Below are positions 1 through 7,863 of a DNA stretch of 64,000 bases, in pieces (the first letter of the stretch is position 1; each line of letters starts with the position of its first letter). Source of the DNA: an uncultured Anaerolineae bacterium (GTDB taxonomy: Bacteria > Chloroflexota > Anaerolineae > Aggregatilineales > Phototrophicaceae); contig CAKQCB010000003.1 of the NCBI GenBank assembly GCA_934216615.1, positions 551,765 to 615,764 on the forward strand, in the 5' to 3' direction. A program made the position numbers and the translations under genes. The notes beneath the pieces were generated by a model, which saw nothing but the letters and a program-made list of their open reading frames with translations, ran no database searches and was not told the DNA's origin.

Positions 1-771
1 AACAGCCGTTTCATTGACACGAGCAGTCCTGAAAGCGGTTTGATTGAGTGGGAAGGAAGCTGGCGAACGTTAACCCCCGTCAGAGAGTATGATTTCCACC
101 CTGAAAACTTCGGAATCGCTTGGGAACTGATCAATTTCCCGCTCTTATTCCGTAATACGTTGATTATTGCCATCGGCGGGATGATCGGCACGTTGCTTTC
201 GAGCGTATGCGTCGCCTATGCCTTCGCGCGCTTTCCCATTCCGGGCAAGAACGTCCTGTTCATCATCTTGATCGGCACGATCATTCTGCCCGGCCAAGTT
301 ACATTGATCCCCACTTACGCATTTTTTGCGAAAATTGGTTGGACAGGTACTTGGCTACCGCTGATCGTCCCGCACTTCTTCGCCAATGCCTATAACGTGT
401 TCCTGTTACGCCAATTCTTCATGACGCTTCCCCGTGAACTCGATGAAGCGGCGATGATTGATGGCGCTGGGCCTCTGCGCGTTTTATGGAGCGTCATCAT
501 TCCGCAAGCGTGGCCGGCCATCATTTCCGTTGGGTTATTCCATTTTATCTTTGCATGGAATGACTATTTTGGCCCGCTCATCTACTTGTTGGGACAAAAA
601 GATTTACAACCTATTTCAGTCGGTGTGCAAACCTTCAACTTCCAATATGGGCCACACCCTGAACTGATTCAAGCCACATCCTTAATGGCGATGGTTTTAC
701 CGATTGTCATCTTCTTCTTCGCTCAAAAGATATTCATGCGCGGCGTGGTCGTGACGGGTGTAGAAAAGTAG
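1..771 (+). CDS. Carbohydrate ABC transporter permease, MalG type (5' partial)
   Basis: Inner-membrane permease of a carbohydrate importer (binding-protein-dependent transport family, MalG branch). The frame is open from the first base of the window, so the start lies upstream; 256 codons are present and the usual length is 270-300. The EAA loop that docks the ATPase is visible as ELDEAAMIDGAG followed by a conserved proline, and the C-terminus MRGVVVTGVEK has the usual MalG ending (compare the GGVRG end of the second MalG in this window). At least five hydrophobic segments are seen. The substrate is unknown, but the next genes are glycosidases, so a plant- or polymer-derived oligosaccharide is a fair inference. 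Partner permease, binding protein and ATPase are outside the window. Confidence 0.93.
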   Translation, partial: NSRFIDTSSPESGLIEWEGSWRTLTPVREYDFHPENFGIAWELINFPLLFRNTLIIAIGGMIGTLLSSVCVAYAFARFPIPGKNVLFIILIGTIILPGQVTLIPTYAFFAKIGWTGTWLPLIVPHFFANAYNVFLLRQFFMTLPRELDEAAMIDGAGPLRVLWSVIIPQAWPAIISVGLFHFIFAWNDYFGPLIYLLGQKDLQPISVGVQTFNFQYGPHPELIQATSLMAMVLPIVIFFFAQKIFMRGVVVTGVEK

Positions 772-801
772 AAACCATTTCCCTTTGCAATAAATGATTA
801 T

Positions 802-850
802 GTGACAGGACTTGCGACTTTCTTTAAGAGAAGGTCGCAAGTCCTGTCAC
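802..850. terminator. Long perfect hairpin after the permease gene
   Basis: Arms GTGACAGGACTTGCGAC (802-818) and its exact complement (834-850) flank a partly paired 15-nt centre. There is no T-run after either arm, so as a terminator it would be atypical; it may instead stabilise or process the mRNA between the permease and the glycosidase gene. Both roles are inference. Confidence 0.55.
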
Positions 851-918
851 AACCCAAAATATACGATGAAGTTATAGAAAATTAGAGCGTTGACACTACT
901 CTATTGAAGGCACCCATA

Positions 919-2253
919 ATGAAATTAATAACTTATCTTCTCAGCATGATGTTCATTTTTGGAAGCACTTTTACCGCAACATGGGCACAAGAACCCAACA
1001 CGCTCACCGTAGACACGACTTTATCTCATGGTGAAATCAGTCCTTATGTTTATGGGGCAAACCTCGGCCTCAATTCGCTGATTCCGCTCAGCCTCATGGA
1101 TGAAGCGCAAGCGCTCAACATTCAATATGCGCGGTTTGGCGGGGGTGAAACAGATCGTCAAAATTTGCGCGCGTCTATCATTGACATGTTCATTTATCAA
1201 ACCCGTAGTATTGGCGCAGAACCCGCGATGAGCGTTCGCTTATTAGGCGGTACACCCGAACACGCGGCTGATATTGTGCGTTACACCAACATTGAAAAAG
1301 ATTATGACATTCAGTATTGGAGCATTGGCAACGAACCGAACCTGTTCACCGCATTGATGAACATCGACGAATACACGGCGGATGATCTCAATCGAGAATG
1401 GCGTACGATTGCCGAAGCGATGTTAGCGGTAGACCCCGACATCCAATTTGTGGGGCCAGACATCACCCAATACATTGTTCTGAACCCAGACCCGAACAAC
1501 ATAGAATACCTAAACCCCTCTGACGCGCTGGACGATCTAGGCACGGATTGGTTACAGAGCTTCTTGCAAGCCAACGGTGATTTACTCGACTATGTGGCGA
1601 TCCATCGTTATCCCTTCCCGCTCGATAATATCTCCAGCGTCACGGTAGAAGAATTACGCAACAACCCGTCTGAATGGGATATGATCATTCCCAACCTGCG
1701 CGAAGTGATTCGGAACGCAGCAGGGCGCGACATCCCAATTGCGGTGACCGAAGTCAATTCCAATTCAGCCAACAGCATCGGCGGTGTGGCAAGTCTGGAT
1801 TCGCACTTCAACGCGATCTGGTTGGCCGACGTGCTTGGGCATTTGATCCGCAACCAAGTGGATATTGTCGCCTATTGGGATTTACAAGGCTCGAGCAATC
1901 GCGGTTGGGGCATCATCGGCAGTTATAACGTTCGCCCCACCTATTACACTTATATGATGTACACCCATTTTGGTACAGAGCTATTAACTGCGGACTCTAC
2001 TGCTGAATACGTTTCGATCTACGCCGCCCGCCGTGATGATGGTGCGCTCACACTCATGATCGTCAACCTGAATGATGACACCGTCGAAACTAACCTTGAT
2101 CTTGGGGAATTTGCCATCGGCGGGCCAGCCGAAATTTGGCGCTTCGATCAAGATCATCAGGCAGAACAATTAGATTCACAGTCGATCACAGCCCAATCGA
2201 CACTTTCTTTGCCCGGGCAATCTTTAACGGTCTATGTTATTCCACCTGCTTAA
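919..2253 (+). CDS. Secreted clan GH-A glycoside hydrolase (family not assigned)
   Basis: Predicted exported glycosidase of 444 residues. The ATG at 919 is chosen over the in-frame TTG at 904 because GAAGG sits 8 nt upstream and translation then begins with a clean signal peptide (MKLITYLLSMM..., likely cut after TWA). The body reads as a TIM barrel: an RFGGGETDR strand near residue 75, the acid/base motif WSIGNEPN with Glu about 139, HRYPF near 229, and the nucleophile motif AVTEVNS with Glu about 278. A small beta domain forms the last 90 residues. This layout resembles GH39, GH51 and GH44 relatives (arabinofuranosidase, xylosidase or endoglucanase types); I cannot choose between them from sequence alone. 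It lies between a sugar importer gene and a GH1 gene on the same strand. Confidence 0.75.
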   Translation: MKLITYLLSMMFIFGSTFTATWAQEPNTLTVDTTLSHGEISPYVYGANLGLNSLIPLSLMDEAQALNIQYARFGGGETDRQNLRASIIDMFIYQTRSIGAEPAMSVRLLGGTPEHAADIVRYTNIEKDYDIQYWSIGNEPNLFTALMNIDEYTADDLNREWRTIAEAMLAVDPDIQFVGPDITQYIVLNPDPNNIEYLNPSDALDDLGTDWLQSFLQANGDLLDYVAIHRYPFPLDNISSVTVEELRNNPSEWDMIIPNLREVIRNAAGRDIPIAVTEVNSNSANSIGGVASLDSHFNAIWLADVLGHLIRNQVDIVAYWDLQGSSNRGWGIIGSYNVRPTYYTYMMYTHFGTELLTADSTAEYVSIYAARRDDGALTLMIVNLNDDTVETNLDLGEFAIGGPAEIWRFDQDHQAEQLDSQSITAQSTLSLPGQSLTVYVIPPA

Positions 2254-2263
2254 GTAGTGAATT

Positions 2264-3517
2264 GTGACATCATATTTTCGTAACCGTAATCTCTGGACGT
2301 TGATTTTTATTTGGGCGGTATGGGCAGTAATCATCATTGGGTATCAATCCTTTGTGGATGCAAGAATCCACCCTCAACGTCCAGATTATGCCCGCCCGTG
2401 GACGGGGGATAACACAACCGCAGACATTAATGAAGGGAAACCTTACCTAAACAATCCTTTCATGAATCGTCAGGTTGAATGGGATTCCGAATATTATTTG
2501 TCGATTGCGATTGCTGGGTATGAGGATCAATCAGGGAATTTCGTCCGCATGCCCAGCGGAAGTCGTTTGTACCTGAACTATGCCTTTTTTCCGCTGTACC
2601 CGCATGTGATGCGTGTCGTTGCTGTGCCGCTTTCGGTATTCGGCATGGATGCAATCGCGACGGCAACGTTGGCAGGGGTCATCATCTCACTGCTTGGTAC
2701 ACTCGCGGGGATGATTAGCCTGTACAGCATTGCTCAGCCTCAACTTGAAGCATCCGGCGCAATCCGCACGGCATTTTATATGCTCATCTTCCCGACGGGC
2801 TTCTTTCTAACGCACGTCTATACGGAAGGGCTTTTTGTCGGCTTGGCGTTCACCAGCCTCGCGCTCATCCAAAAGAAACGCTTATTGCTGGCGGGTATCC
2901 TCGCCGCCTTCGCCGTATGGACGCGCGCCGTAGGTCTTGCGCTGGTTGTGCCGCTTGCGCTTGCTTGGCTCAGTCACATCTCGTGGGGTGAGCTACGAAA
3001 CGATTGGAAAAGCGCCCTTCGCCCTTATAAAACACTTTTTCTCAATACCATCGCCGTACTGCTTCCGTTGATCGCCTATGCGTTGTGGAATCATTATCTC
3101 GGCAAGCCTTTTAACGAAGTTGAAGACCGTTACTTTGGCCGAGGCTTATTTGATTGGAACGCGACGTTCAGAGGGTTTGAGGCGGCGTGGAACGCCATCA
3201 TCAGCGGGGAAAATTTGCAGGCGCGCGCCTATAATCTACTCGAATTTGGTGGTATTCTCTTAGCGCTTACCGCGTGTCTTTTCACCCTGAAACAATACCC
3301 GAAAGTCGCCCTCTTTGGTCTTTTGGCATTGGCCGTTTCGGTCTTTTCGGGTGAGCCACAAAGTTTAATTCGTTATGTGTTGGTGATCCCTTCTATTTAT
3401 TTATTTCTAGCCCGCTTAGGGAAATATATTGCATTTGACCGAGCATGGACGCTTCTCAGCGTTCTGCTTCTCGGCCTATTAACCTATTTAATCACATTCG
3501 ATTTATGGGTGGCATAA
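2264..3517 (+). CDS. PIG-V-like mannosyltransferase (GT-C membrane glycosyltransferase)
   Basis: Polytopic membrane protein of 417 residues, predicted to use a polyprenyl-phosphate sugar as donor. After the first membrane helix comes a short outward loop with VEWDSEYYLSIAIAGY, the PIG-V type W-D-x-x-Y-x-x-I-A-x-x-G-Y motif, followed by FFPLYPHVMR and the helix pair FPTGFFLTHVYTEGLF, all typical of bacterial members of the PIG-V/GPI mannosyltransferase 2 family. Around nine hydrophobic segments follow. The start is a GTG ten nt after the glycosidase stop with only a weak ribosome site, so translational coupling is likely. The acceptor is unknown; a lipid or a secreted protein are both possible. 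Confidence 0.75.
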   Translation: MTSYFRNRNLWTLIFIWAVWAVIIIGYQSFVDARIHPQRPDYARPWTGDNTTADINEGKPYLNNPFMNRQVEWDSEYYLSIAIAGYEDQSGNFVRMPSGSRLYLNYAFFPLYPHVMRVVAVPLSVFGMDAIATATLAGVIISLLGTLAGMISLYSIAQPQLEASGAIRTAFYMLIFPTGFFLTHVYTEGLFVGLAFTSLALIQKKRLLLAGILAAFAVWTRAVGLALVVPLALAWLSHISWGELRNDWKSALRPYKTLFLNTIAVLLPLIAYALWNHYLGKPFNEVEDRYFGRGLFDWNATFRGFEAAWNAIISGENLQARAYNLLEFGGILLALTACLFTLKQYPKVALFGLLALAVSVFSGEPQSLIRYVLVIPSIYLFLARLGKYIAFDRAWTLLSVLLLGLLTYLITFDLWVA

Positions 3518-3532
3518 ATTCAGGAGACACGG

Positions 3533-4861
3533 ATGCCTTTTCCAGAAGATTTTATATGGGGCGCGGCCACAGCCAGCTACCAAATTGAAGGCGGTGGGTT
3601 AGATGAAGGGCGTGGTGAGTGTATTTGGCATCACTTCTCGCATACCCCCGGCAAAGTAAAAAATGGAGATACCGGAATGGTCGCTTGCGATCATCTCCAT
3701 CGTTATAAAGATGATGTTGCGCTCATGCGCGAAATTGGGCTAAAAGGCTATCGTTTTTCGATTTCGTGGCCGCGTGTTATCCCCGCAGGCACGGGCGAAA
3801 TCAACGAACAAGGGCTGGCTTTTTACGATCATCTGGTGGATGAGCTTCTCGCGCAGGGCATTGAACCTTACGCAACGTTATATCACTGGGACCTGCCCCA
3901 ACAACTCCAAGAAAAAGGCGGCTGGGAAAACCCTGAAAGTGTGCAGTGGTTTGCCGACTATACCGACCTCATGACCCGTCGTTTGGGCGACCGTTTGAAA
4001 GGCTGGATCACCTTAAATGAGCCGTGGTGCATTTCGATCTTGAGTAACTTGATCGGCGAACACGCACCGGGCAAAAAAGACCCTCAAGCCGCCTATAAAG
4101 TCGCCCATCATTTGGCGCTGGCACACGGGGCGGCCATCCGCGTCATTCGTCAAAACTGCCCGGGTGTCCCTGCGGGGATCACCCTGAACCTGTGGCCTGT
4201 CTATGCCAACTCTGACAGCGAACAAGACCTGATGGCGAAACAGATGTATGACAGCATTTTTAACCGCTGGTTCCTCGACCCTGTTTTTAAAGGCACCTAC
4301 CCAGAAGATGCAGTAGAGTTACTCACCCCCTACCTCACAGGGATTGATCTCGACAGTATTCAAGCGGCGAAAGAACCGCTCGACTTCATCGGCATCAATT
4401 ACTATAACCGTGTCGTCATCGCCTATGATTCGGAAAATCCATTAGGGTTTAAATCCATCCAACCCGAAGATTCTGAATATACAGCCATGAACTGGGAAAT
4501 TTACGCGCCCGGCCTAAAAGACATCATCATGCGGGTTTATGAAGACTACGCCCCGAAAGTGATTTATGTCACCGAAAACGGCGCCGCCTACGATGATCCC
4601 GAACCTGCCGATGGCACAGTAGAAGACCCACTGCGGGCGAAGTATGTGGCTGACCATCTCAAAGCCTGTGAAGATGCGATTGATGCAGGCGCACCACTGA
4701 AGGGGTATTTCTTGTGGAGTTTGATGGATAATTTTGAATGGGCGCATGGATATTCCAAGCGCTTCGGTATGATCCATGTGAATTATGAGACACAAGAACG
4801 CACACTCAAACGAACGGCGCGCATGTACCAAGAAATGATTTCTAAAAACGGCCTCGTATAA
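3533..4861 (+). CDS. Beta-glucosidase, glycoside hydrolase family 1
   Basis: Cytoplasmic retaining beta-glycosidase of 442 residues, the normal GH1 length, with no signal peptide. Family hallmarks are the N-terminal FIWGAATASYQIEGG, the acid/base motif TLNEPW (Glu163), GINYYNR, the nucleophile motif YVTENGA (Glu348) and the late substrate-binding stretch SLMDNFEWAHGYSKRFG. The ATG has GGAGA 7 nt upstream and lies 15 nt after the mannosyltransferase gene. It would hydrolyse beta-linked gluco- or related disaccharides delivered by the upstream importer; exact specificity (glucose, galactose, fucose) cannot be read from the sequence. Confidence 0.95.
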   Translation: MPFPEDFIWGAATASYQIEGGGLDEGRGECIWHHFSHTPGKVKNGDTGMVACDHLHRYKDDVALMREIGLKGYRFSISWPRVIPAGTGEINEQGLAFYDHLVDELLAQGIEPYATLYHWDLPQQLQEKGGWENPESVQWFADYTDLMTRRLGDRLKGWITLNEPWCISILSNLIGEHAPGKKDPQAAYKVAHHLALAHGAAIRVIRQNCPGVPAGITLNLWPVYANSDSEQDLMAKQMYDSIFNRWFLDPVFKGTYPEDAVELLTPYLTGIDLDSIQAAKEPLDFIGINYYNRVVIAYDSENPLGFKSIQPEDSEYTAMNWEIYAPGLKDIIMRVYEDYAPKVIYVTENGAAYDDPEPADGTVEDPLRAKYVADHLKACEDAIDAGAPLKGYFLWSLMDNFEWAHGYSKRFGMIHVNYETQERTLKRTARMYQEMISKNGLV

Positions 4862-4871
4862 AAAGTGCCAC

Positions 4872-4911
4872 AAAAAGACGGGATAGGCAAGCAAACCTAT
4901 CCCGTCTTTTT
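4872..4911. terminator. Bidirectional intrinsic terminator
   Basis: Stem AAAAAGACGGGATAGG (4872-4887) with its complement at 4896-4911 and an 8-nt loop. The A-rich and T-rich flanks let it end both the beta-glucosidase transcript and the convergent minus-strand gene, whose stop codon overlaps its edge. Confidence 0.9.
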
Positions 4912-5180
4912 TATTCCTCGTCGCTCAAATCCGCCTCGATGATCGAATACACTTCATCAAGAAAATCGTCGGCCTTTTCCATCGCCGTAAACGCGGCTTC
5001 ATCTTCATTTTTCATAAAGTGTGAAGCCGATTCTAATAATGCGTTTGCCGCTTGGGTGATCAACAAAGCGACATCTTCAAAATCGTGCGGGGCGATCAAA
5101 TCACCAATGACTTGCTGCGCCTCGCGCGTGGGCTTCAAAGCTTGTTGTAACAGTTCAAGCGCATGGGTTGAGGTATTCAA
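4911..5180 (-). CDS. Small acidic helical protein, unknown function
   Basis: An 89-residue acidic protein with no family that I recognise. It is predicted almost wholly alpha-helical (long runs of L/A/E/D, no Cys, no signal peptide, no membrane segment) and ends in a cluster of acidic residues (ADLSDEE). The start is a TTG at 5180: AAAGGTGAG sits about 6 nt upstream, and the only nearby ATG upstream is closed by a stop after three codons. It lies 96 nt after the YeeE-type gene on the same strand and may be the last gene of that transcript. The good ribosome site and the tight terminator behind it support a real gene; function cannot be stated. Confidence 0.65.
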   Translation of the reverse strand: MNTSTHALELLQQALKPTREAQQVIGDLIAPHDFEDVALLITQAANALLESASHFMKNEDEAAFTAMEKADDFLDEVYSIIEADLSDEE

Positions 5181-5276
5181 GGCTTTCTCACCTTTCCATT
5201 AAAAACCGCGAAAGGAATTCACTGGATGATCCCAACTCGAAGTATACCATTAGCCCCATGCGAAAAAGATCATCAA

Positions 5277-6515
5277 TTATCCAGTGGTATGCAAGCGTAA
5301 TTTGATCCCTAGCCACACGCCTATGAAAACGGCGGCAAAGAAGACCCAACCAGAAACCGCAAATGCTGAAATGCCTGAAAGTAAAGTCCCGACGGTGCAA
5401 CCGAGCGCAACCATCGAACCCCAGCCCATGAAAATGCCCCCTAACAGCGCGGTGATGCTGTTGACGACCGTCAATTTGCTAAAACTAAAACGCTTAGAGA
5501 GCAACGCCATCGCAAATGAGGCCAACACCAGCCCGATGATGAGCCAGCCGTTATCGGTGATAGTCTGGATCACAATCGCCGCACAACCCGCGAACGTGTC
5601 TAAGCCATTGAGCCGATCTGCCAATAAGCCCGCATCATTTAAGACGGTGCGTGAAAGACTACTCAGTTGGGATGTCACCCCTAACGGTTCCACCCGTAGA
5701 TAGGCAAAAACCCCGACCAACCCCACCAATGCGCCGGTGGCGAGTGGATTCCAGCGCTGGCGAAATAGAATTTTATACACGCGTGCGAGGCTCCATTTCC
5801 CGCCTTCACTCGCTTTACTTTCCGGAAGCCAGCGCAGTAAAAACAAACCAATCCCGCCGATCAAGGCCAATTGTAAAATCAGCGAACCGCCATAGCCGAA
5901 GGTTGCGGGAAACCAACTCACAGGTGCGCGTACCAAAGTATCGATATACAGGGCGCTCCATGAGAAGAACCCCAACCCGAACCCGATTAGCGTGCCAATC
6001 AAGGCGATGGGTGCACGCAAGTAACCTTCGCCCAAGCGGTATAAATGCCCGCTGACACATGCGCCGGATAACGCCATGCCAATGCCAAAGGCGATTCCCC
6101 CCGCCACCAAGACCCAACTCACAGGGCCAATATGAGCGCCCGGCGGTAAGCGTCCCACAGCGGGGTTAGGAAGAAACATACCAAAAATAATCACATAGCC
6201 GATGCTACCCACGGCCAACGCAGTCAAAATAGAATAAAGGGCAGTGCTATTCTTGAACTCGATGTAATCGCGCAGGATGCAGTAAAAACAAAAACGTCCG
6301 CGTTGAAAGGCGATGCCCAACAACGCGCCGACCAAAAGCGAAAAAGAGGCTGTCGCACCCCACCCTGCCGTATTTTGCAAAAGAAACGCCCCAGCAGTGA
6401 TGGCTGCTAGGACGATCAGTGCAAGGATGGTTTGTAACAGCGCCTTTCGCGAAATGCGCAGCGTGCCAGAGATCGGCTCTGTGAGAAGCCGACCTCCATC
6501 CGTTACTTCAGTCAC
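5277..6515 (-). CDS. YeeE/YedE family sulfur-compound transporter
   Basis: Polytopic membrane protein of 412 residues with about ten to twelve hydrophobic segments, of the YeeE/YedE (TsuA-like, thiosulfate uptake) family. The conserved cysteine motifs thought to relay thiosulfate are present: RGRFCFYCILRD near residue 70, LSGACVSGHLYRLGEGY near 155 and ALGCTVGTLLSGI near 370. The start is a GTG three nt after the stop of the exported rhodanese gene, so the two are co-translated. Pairing of a YeeE transporter with a rhodanese outside the membrane suggests capture of thiosulfate or another sulfane-sulfur source. Expression is probably controlled by the Cys-codon leader upstream of the rhodanese gene. 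Confidence 0.88.
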   Translation of the reverse strand: MTEVTDGGRLLTEPISGTLRISRKALLQTILALIVLAAITAGAFLLQNTAGWGATASFSLLVGALLGIAFQRGRFCFYCILRDYIEFKNSTALYSILTALAVGSIGYVIIFGMFLPNPAVGRLPPGAHIGPVSWVLVAGGIAFGIGMALSGACVSGHLYRLGEGYLRAPIALIGTLIGFGLGFFSWSALYIDTLVRAPVSWFPATFGYGGSLILQLALIGGIGLFLLRWLPESKASEGGKWSLARVYKILFRQRWNPLATGALVGLVGVFAYLRVEPLGVTSQLSSLSRTVLNDAGLLADRLNGLDTFAGCAAIVIQTITDNGWLIIGLVLASFAMALLSKRFSFSKLTVVNSITALLGGIFMGWGSMVALGCTVGTLLSGISAFAVSGWVFFAAVFIGVWLGIKLRLHTTG

Positions 6516-6518
6516 GAA

Positions 6519-7469
6519 TTAACGTGCCCCCCAAACAGTGCCAGCGGGGTTTTCGATGGGCAAGCCCACGGTATTGCCATATTCTGTCCATGAACCATCG
6601 TATAAGGCGACGTCATAGCCAAGAATTTCGCTCAAAACGAACCAAGTGAGTGAGGCGCGTTCGCCAATACGGCAGTAAGTCACGATAGGGGTTGTGCCAT
6701 CAATGCCGATGCCTGCGTACAATGTCGCCAATTCTTCGGGGGATTTAAAGGTCCCGTCGGCGTTCACGTTTTGACCCCAAGGCACATTCAACGCACCTGG
6801 GATGTGTCCTGCACGAACGGATAATTCGGGGACGCCTTCGGGCGCAAAAATTTCACCGTTAAATTCTGCTGGAGAACGAATATCGATCAGCACGCCCGTT
6901 TCTTCGCCTTCGACGATGCTCAAGACTTCAGGCAAGAACGCGCGCAGTTCTAAATTCGCTTCGGCAACGGTGAAGTTCCCTTCTTCATATGCGGGGACAT
7001 CCAACGCCAATTCACGGCCTTCAGCTTCCCAAAGGACACGGCCACCATTCAACAAACGAACATCTTCAGCGCCGTAGACATTAAACACCCACGCGCCCCA
7101 TGCGGCGAACCAATTGTTGTTATCGCCGTACAAAATGACGGTGGTATCTTCATTGATGCCTGCGGTACGAACTAAAGTTTGGAAATTTTCCGCAGAAACA
7201 ATGTCGCGGAAAACGGGATCAACAAAATCAGTATGCCAACGGAAGTTCACTGCACCGGGGATGTGCCCACGTTCGTAGACACCGGTATCAACACTCACTT
7301 CGATGACCCGCACATTCGGGTTATCAAGGTTTTCGCTCAGCCAATCTGCACTGACAACCGCTTCTTCAGGTAATGCGGATGCAGGTGCATCTTGAGCAAC
7401 GACGCCCAAAGCAGTTGCAAATAAGCTGACACCGGTAAGTGCTGAAACACCTAATAAACGAAAGTTCAT
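6519..7469 (-). CDS. Exported two-domain rhodanese (thiosulfate sulfurtransferase)
   Basis: Predicted to move sulfane sulfur from thiosulfate to an acceptor outside the cytoplasmic membrane. The ATG at 7469 is chosen because TGGAGT lies 8 nt upstream and a signal peptide (MNFRLLGVSALTGVSLFATA, cut near VVAQ) starts there; the frame runs 21 codons further upstream without support. The 316-residue product has two rhodanese domains, the first inactive (EVSVDTGVYERGHIPGAVNF, lacking the active Cys), the second carrying the catalytic loop YCRIGERAS with Cys about 266, the loop type of thiosulfate sulfurtransferases rather than mercaptopyruvate ones. First gene of an operon with the YeeE-type transporter. 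Confidence 0.9.
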   Translation of the reverse strand: MNFRLLGVSALTGVSLFATALGVVAQDAPASALPEEAVVSADWLSENLDNPNVRVIEVSVDTGVYERGHIPGAVNFRWHTDFVDPVFRDIVSAENFQTLVRTAGINEDTTVILYGDNNNWFAAWGAWVFNVYGAEDVRLLNGGRVLWEAEGRELALDVPAYEEGNFTVAEANLELRAFLPEVLSIVEGEETGVLIDIRSPAEFNGEIFAPEGVPELSVRAGHIPGALNVPWGQNVNADGTFKSPEELATLYAGIGIDGTTPIVTYCRIGERASLTWFVLSEILGYDVALYDGSWTEYGNTVGLPIENPAGTVWGAR

Positions 7470-7488
7470 GTGTTTTACTCCAGAATAG

Positions 7489-7566
7489 TTACTCGAAAGG
7501 TTTGTGTTGCAAATAAAATAGCGCCGTATCAAACTTCACATGAGTACAACAACAACAGTCTTCCAT
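7489..7566 (-). CDS. Short ORF with four consecutive Cys codons, just before the rhodanese gene
   Basis: A 25-codon frame beginning MEDCCCCTHV, started by an ATG that has a strong purine-rich ribosome site (GGGGGAAGGGGAAA) directly upstream. The four Cys codons are all TGT. The stop lies 19 nt before the rhodanese ATG, and the rhodanese ribosome site falls in that gap. It sits downstream of the terminator at 7609-7636, so it would be made only on read-through transcripts or from a separate start. A role as a second cysteine-sensing upstream ORF is inference; chance cannot be excluded for so short a frame. Confidence 0.5.
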   Translation of the reverse strand: MEDCCCCTHVKFDTALFYLQHKPFE

Positions 7567-7608
7567 TTTCCCCTTCCCCCGTGCATATTTCCTGATGGCT
7601 GATAGAAC

Positions 7609-7636
7609 AAAAAACGCCCCGTATCATCACGGGGCG
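7609..7636 (-). terminator. Attenuator terminator (segments D:E) of the rhodanese operon leader
   Basis: On the minus strand the stem CGCCCCGT / ACGGGGCG (7629-7636 with 7615-7622) has a 6-nt loop and is followed by six T (7614-7609). Its left arm D can also pair with segment C of the hairpin at 7661-7681, so the terminator competes with an alternative fold. Confidence 0.85.
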
Positions 7637-7660
7637 CTATATCCTCTCTAGTCAATAGAA

Positions 7661-7681
7661 ACGCCCCGTTTAGCGGGGCGT
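7661..7681 (-). promoter_or_regulatory. Attenuator hairpin (segments B:C) of the rhodanese operon leader
   Basis: Perfect 8-bp stem ACGCCCCG (7674-7681) / CGGGGCGT (7661-7668) with a 5-nt loop. B can instead pair with CCACGGGG (segment A, 7721-7728), which follows the leader stop codon directly; C can instead pair with D of the terminator (7 bp, all GC). These exclusive pairings are the core of an attenuator. Confidence 0.75.
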
Positions 7682-7728
7682 GAGTTCACACAAATTGTTT
7701 CCGTGCATTTACAGCACAAACCCCGTGG

Positions 7729-7779
7729 TTATGTCACCTTACAGACCATACAACAGGATTGGCTGAATAAATTTTGCAC
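7729..7779 (-). CDS. Cysteine-rich leader peptide of the rhodanese-YeeE operon
   Basis: A 16-codon frame, MQNLFSQSCCMVCKVT, started by GTG at 7779 with AAAGGTGA six nt upstream. Three of its last eight codons are Cys. It lies about 30-40 nt into the transcript expected from the promoter at 7817-7845, and its stop is followed directly by pairing segment A (7721-7728) and then by two GC-rich hairpins. Position, ribosome site, Cys cluster near the end and downstream fold match a ribosome-stalling leader that reads Cys-tRNA supply. Visible in the sequence: frame, ribosome site and stems. Inferred: regulation. Confidence 0.7.
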   Translation of the reverse strand: MQNLFSQSCCMVCKVT

Positions 7780-7816
7780 GTCAGGTCACCTTTGAACGAA
7801 TAAATGAACCATTGAG

Positions 7817-7845
7817 AGAATATGAGAATTATTTGATTTTGTCAA
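7817..7845 (-). promoter_or_regulatory. Sigma-70 type promoter of the rhodanese-YeeE operon
   Basis: Minus strand: TTGACA (7840-7845), 17-bp spacer, TATTCT (7817-7822). It lies just after the DUF1295 gene and opens a leader of about 340 nt before the rhodanese ATG. Confidence 0.75.
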
Positions 7846-7863
7846 GCAATTCGTCAAAAGTCG

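Noticed and set aside
5188..5400. A second small frame upstream of the 89-residue protein on the minus strand
   Set aside because: It overlaps the end of the YeeE-type gene in another frame and has no ribosome site or recognisable protein character.
7470..7532. N-terminal extension of the exported rhodanese
   Set aside because: It has no ribosome site and would place 21 residues before a clear signal peptide; TGGAGT supports the ATG at 7469.
7609..7681. Two GC-rich hairpins read at first as REP-like repeats or as two plain terminators of the DUF1295 gene
   Set aside because: The promoter at 7817-7845 lies between that gene and the hairpins, and the stems alternate in pairing with a segment directly behind a Cys-rich ORF, which an attenuator explains better.
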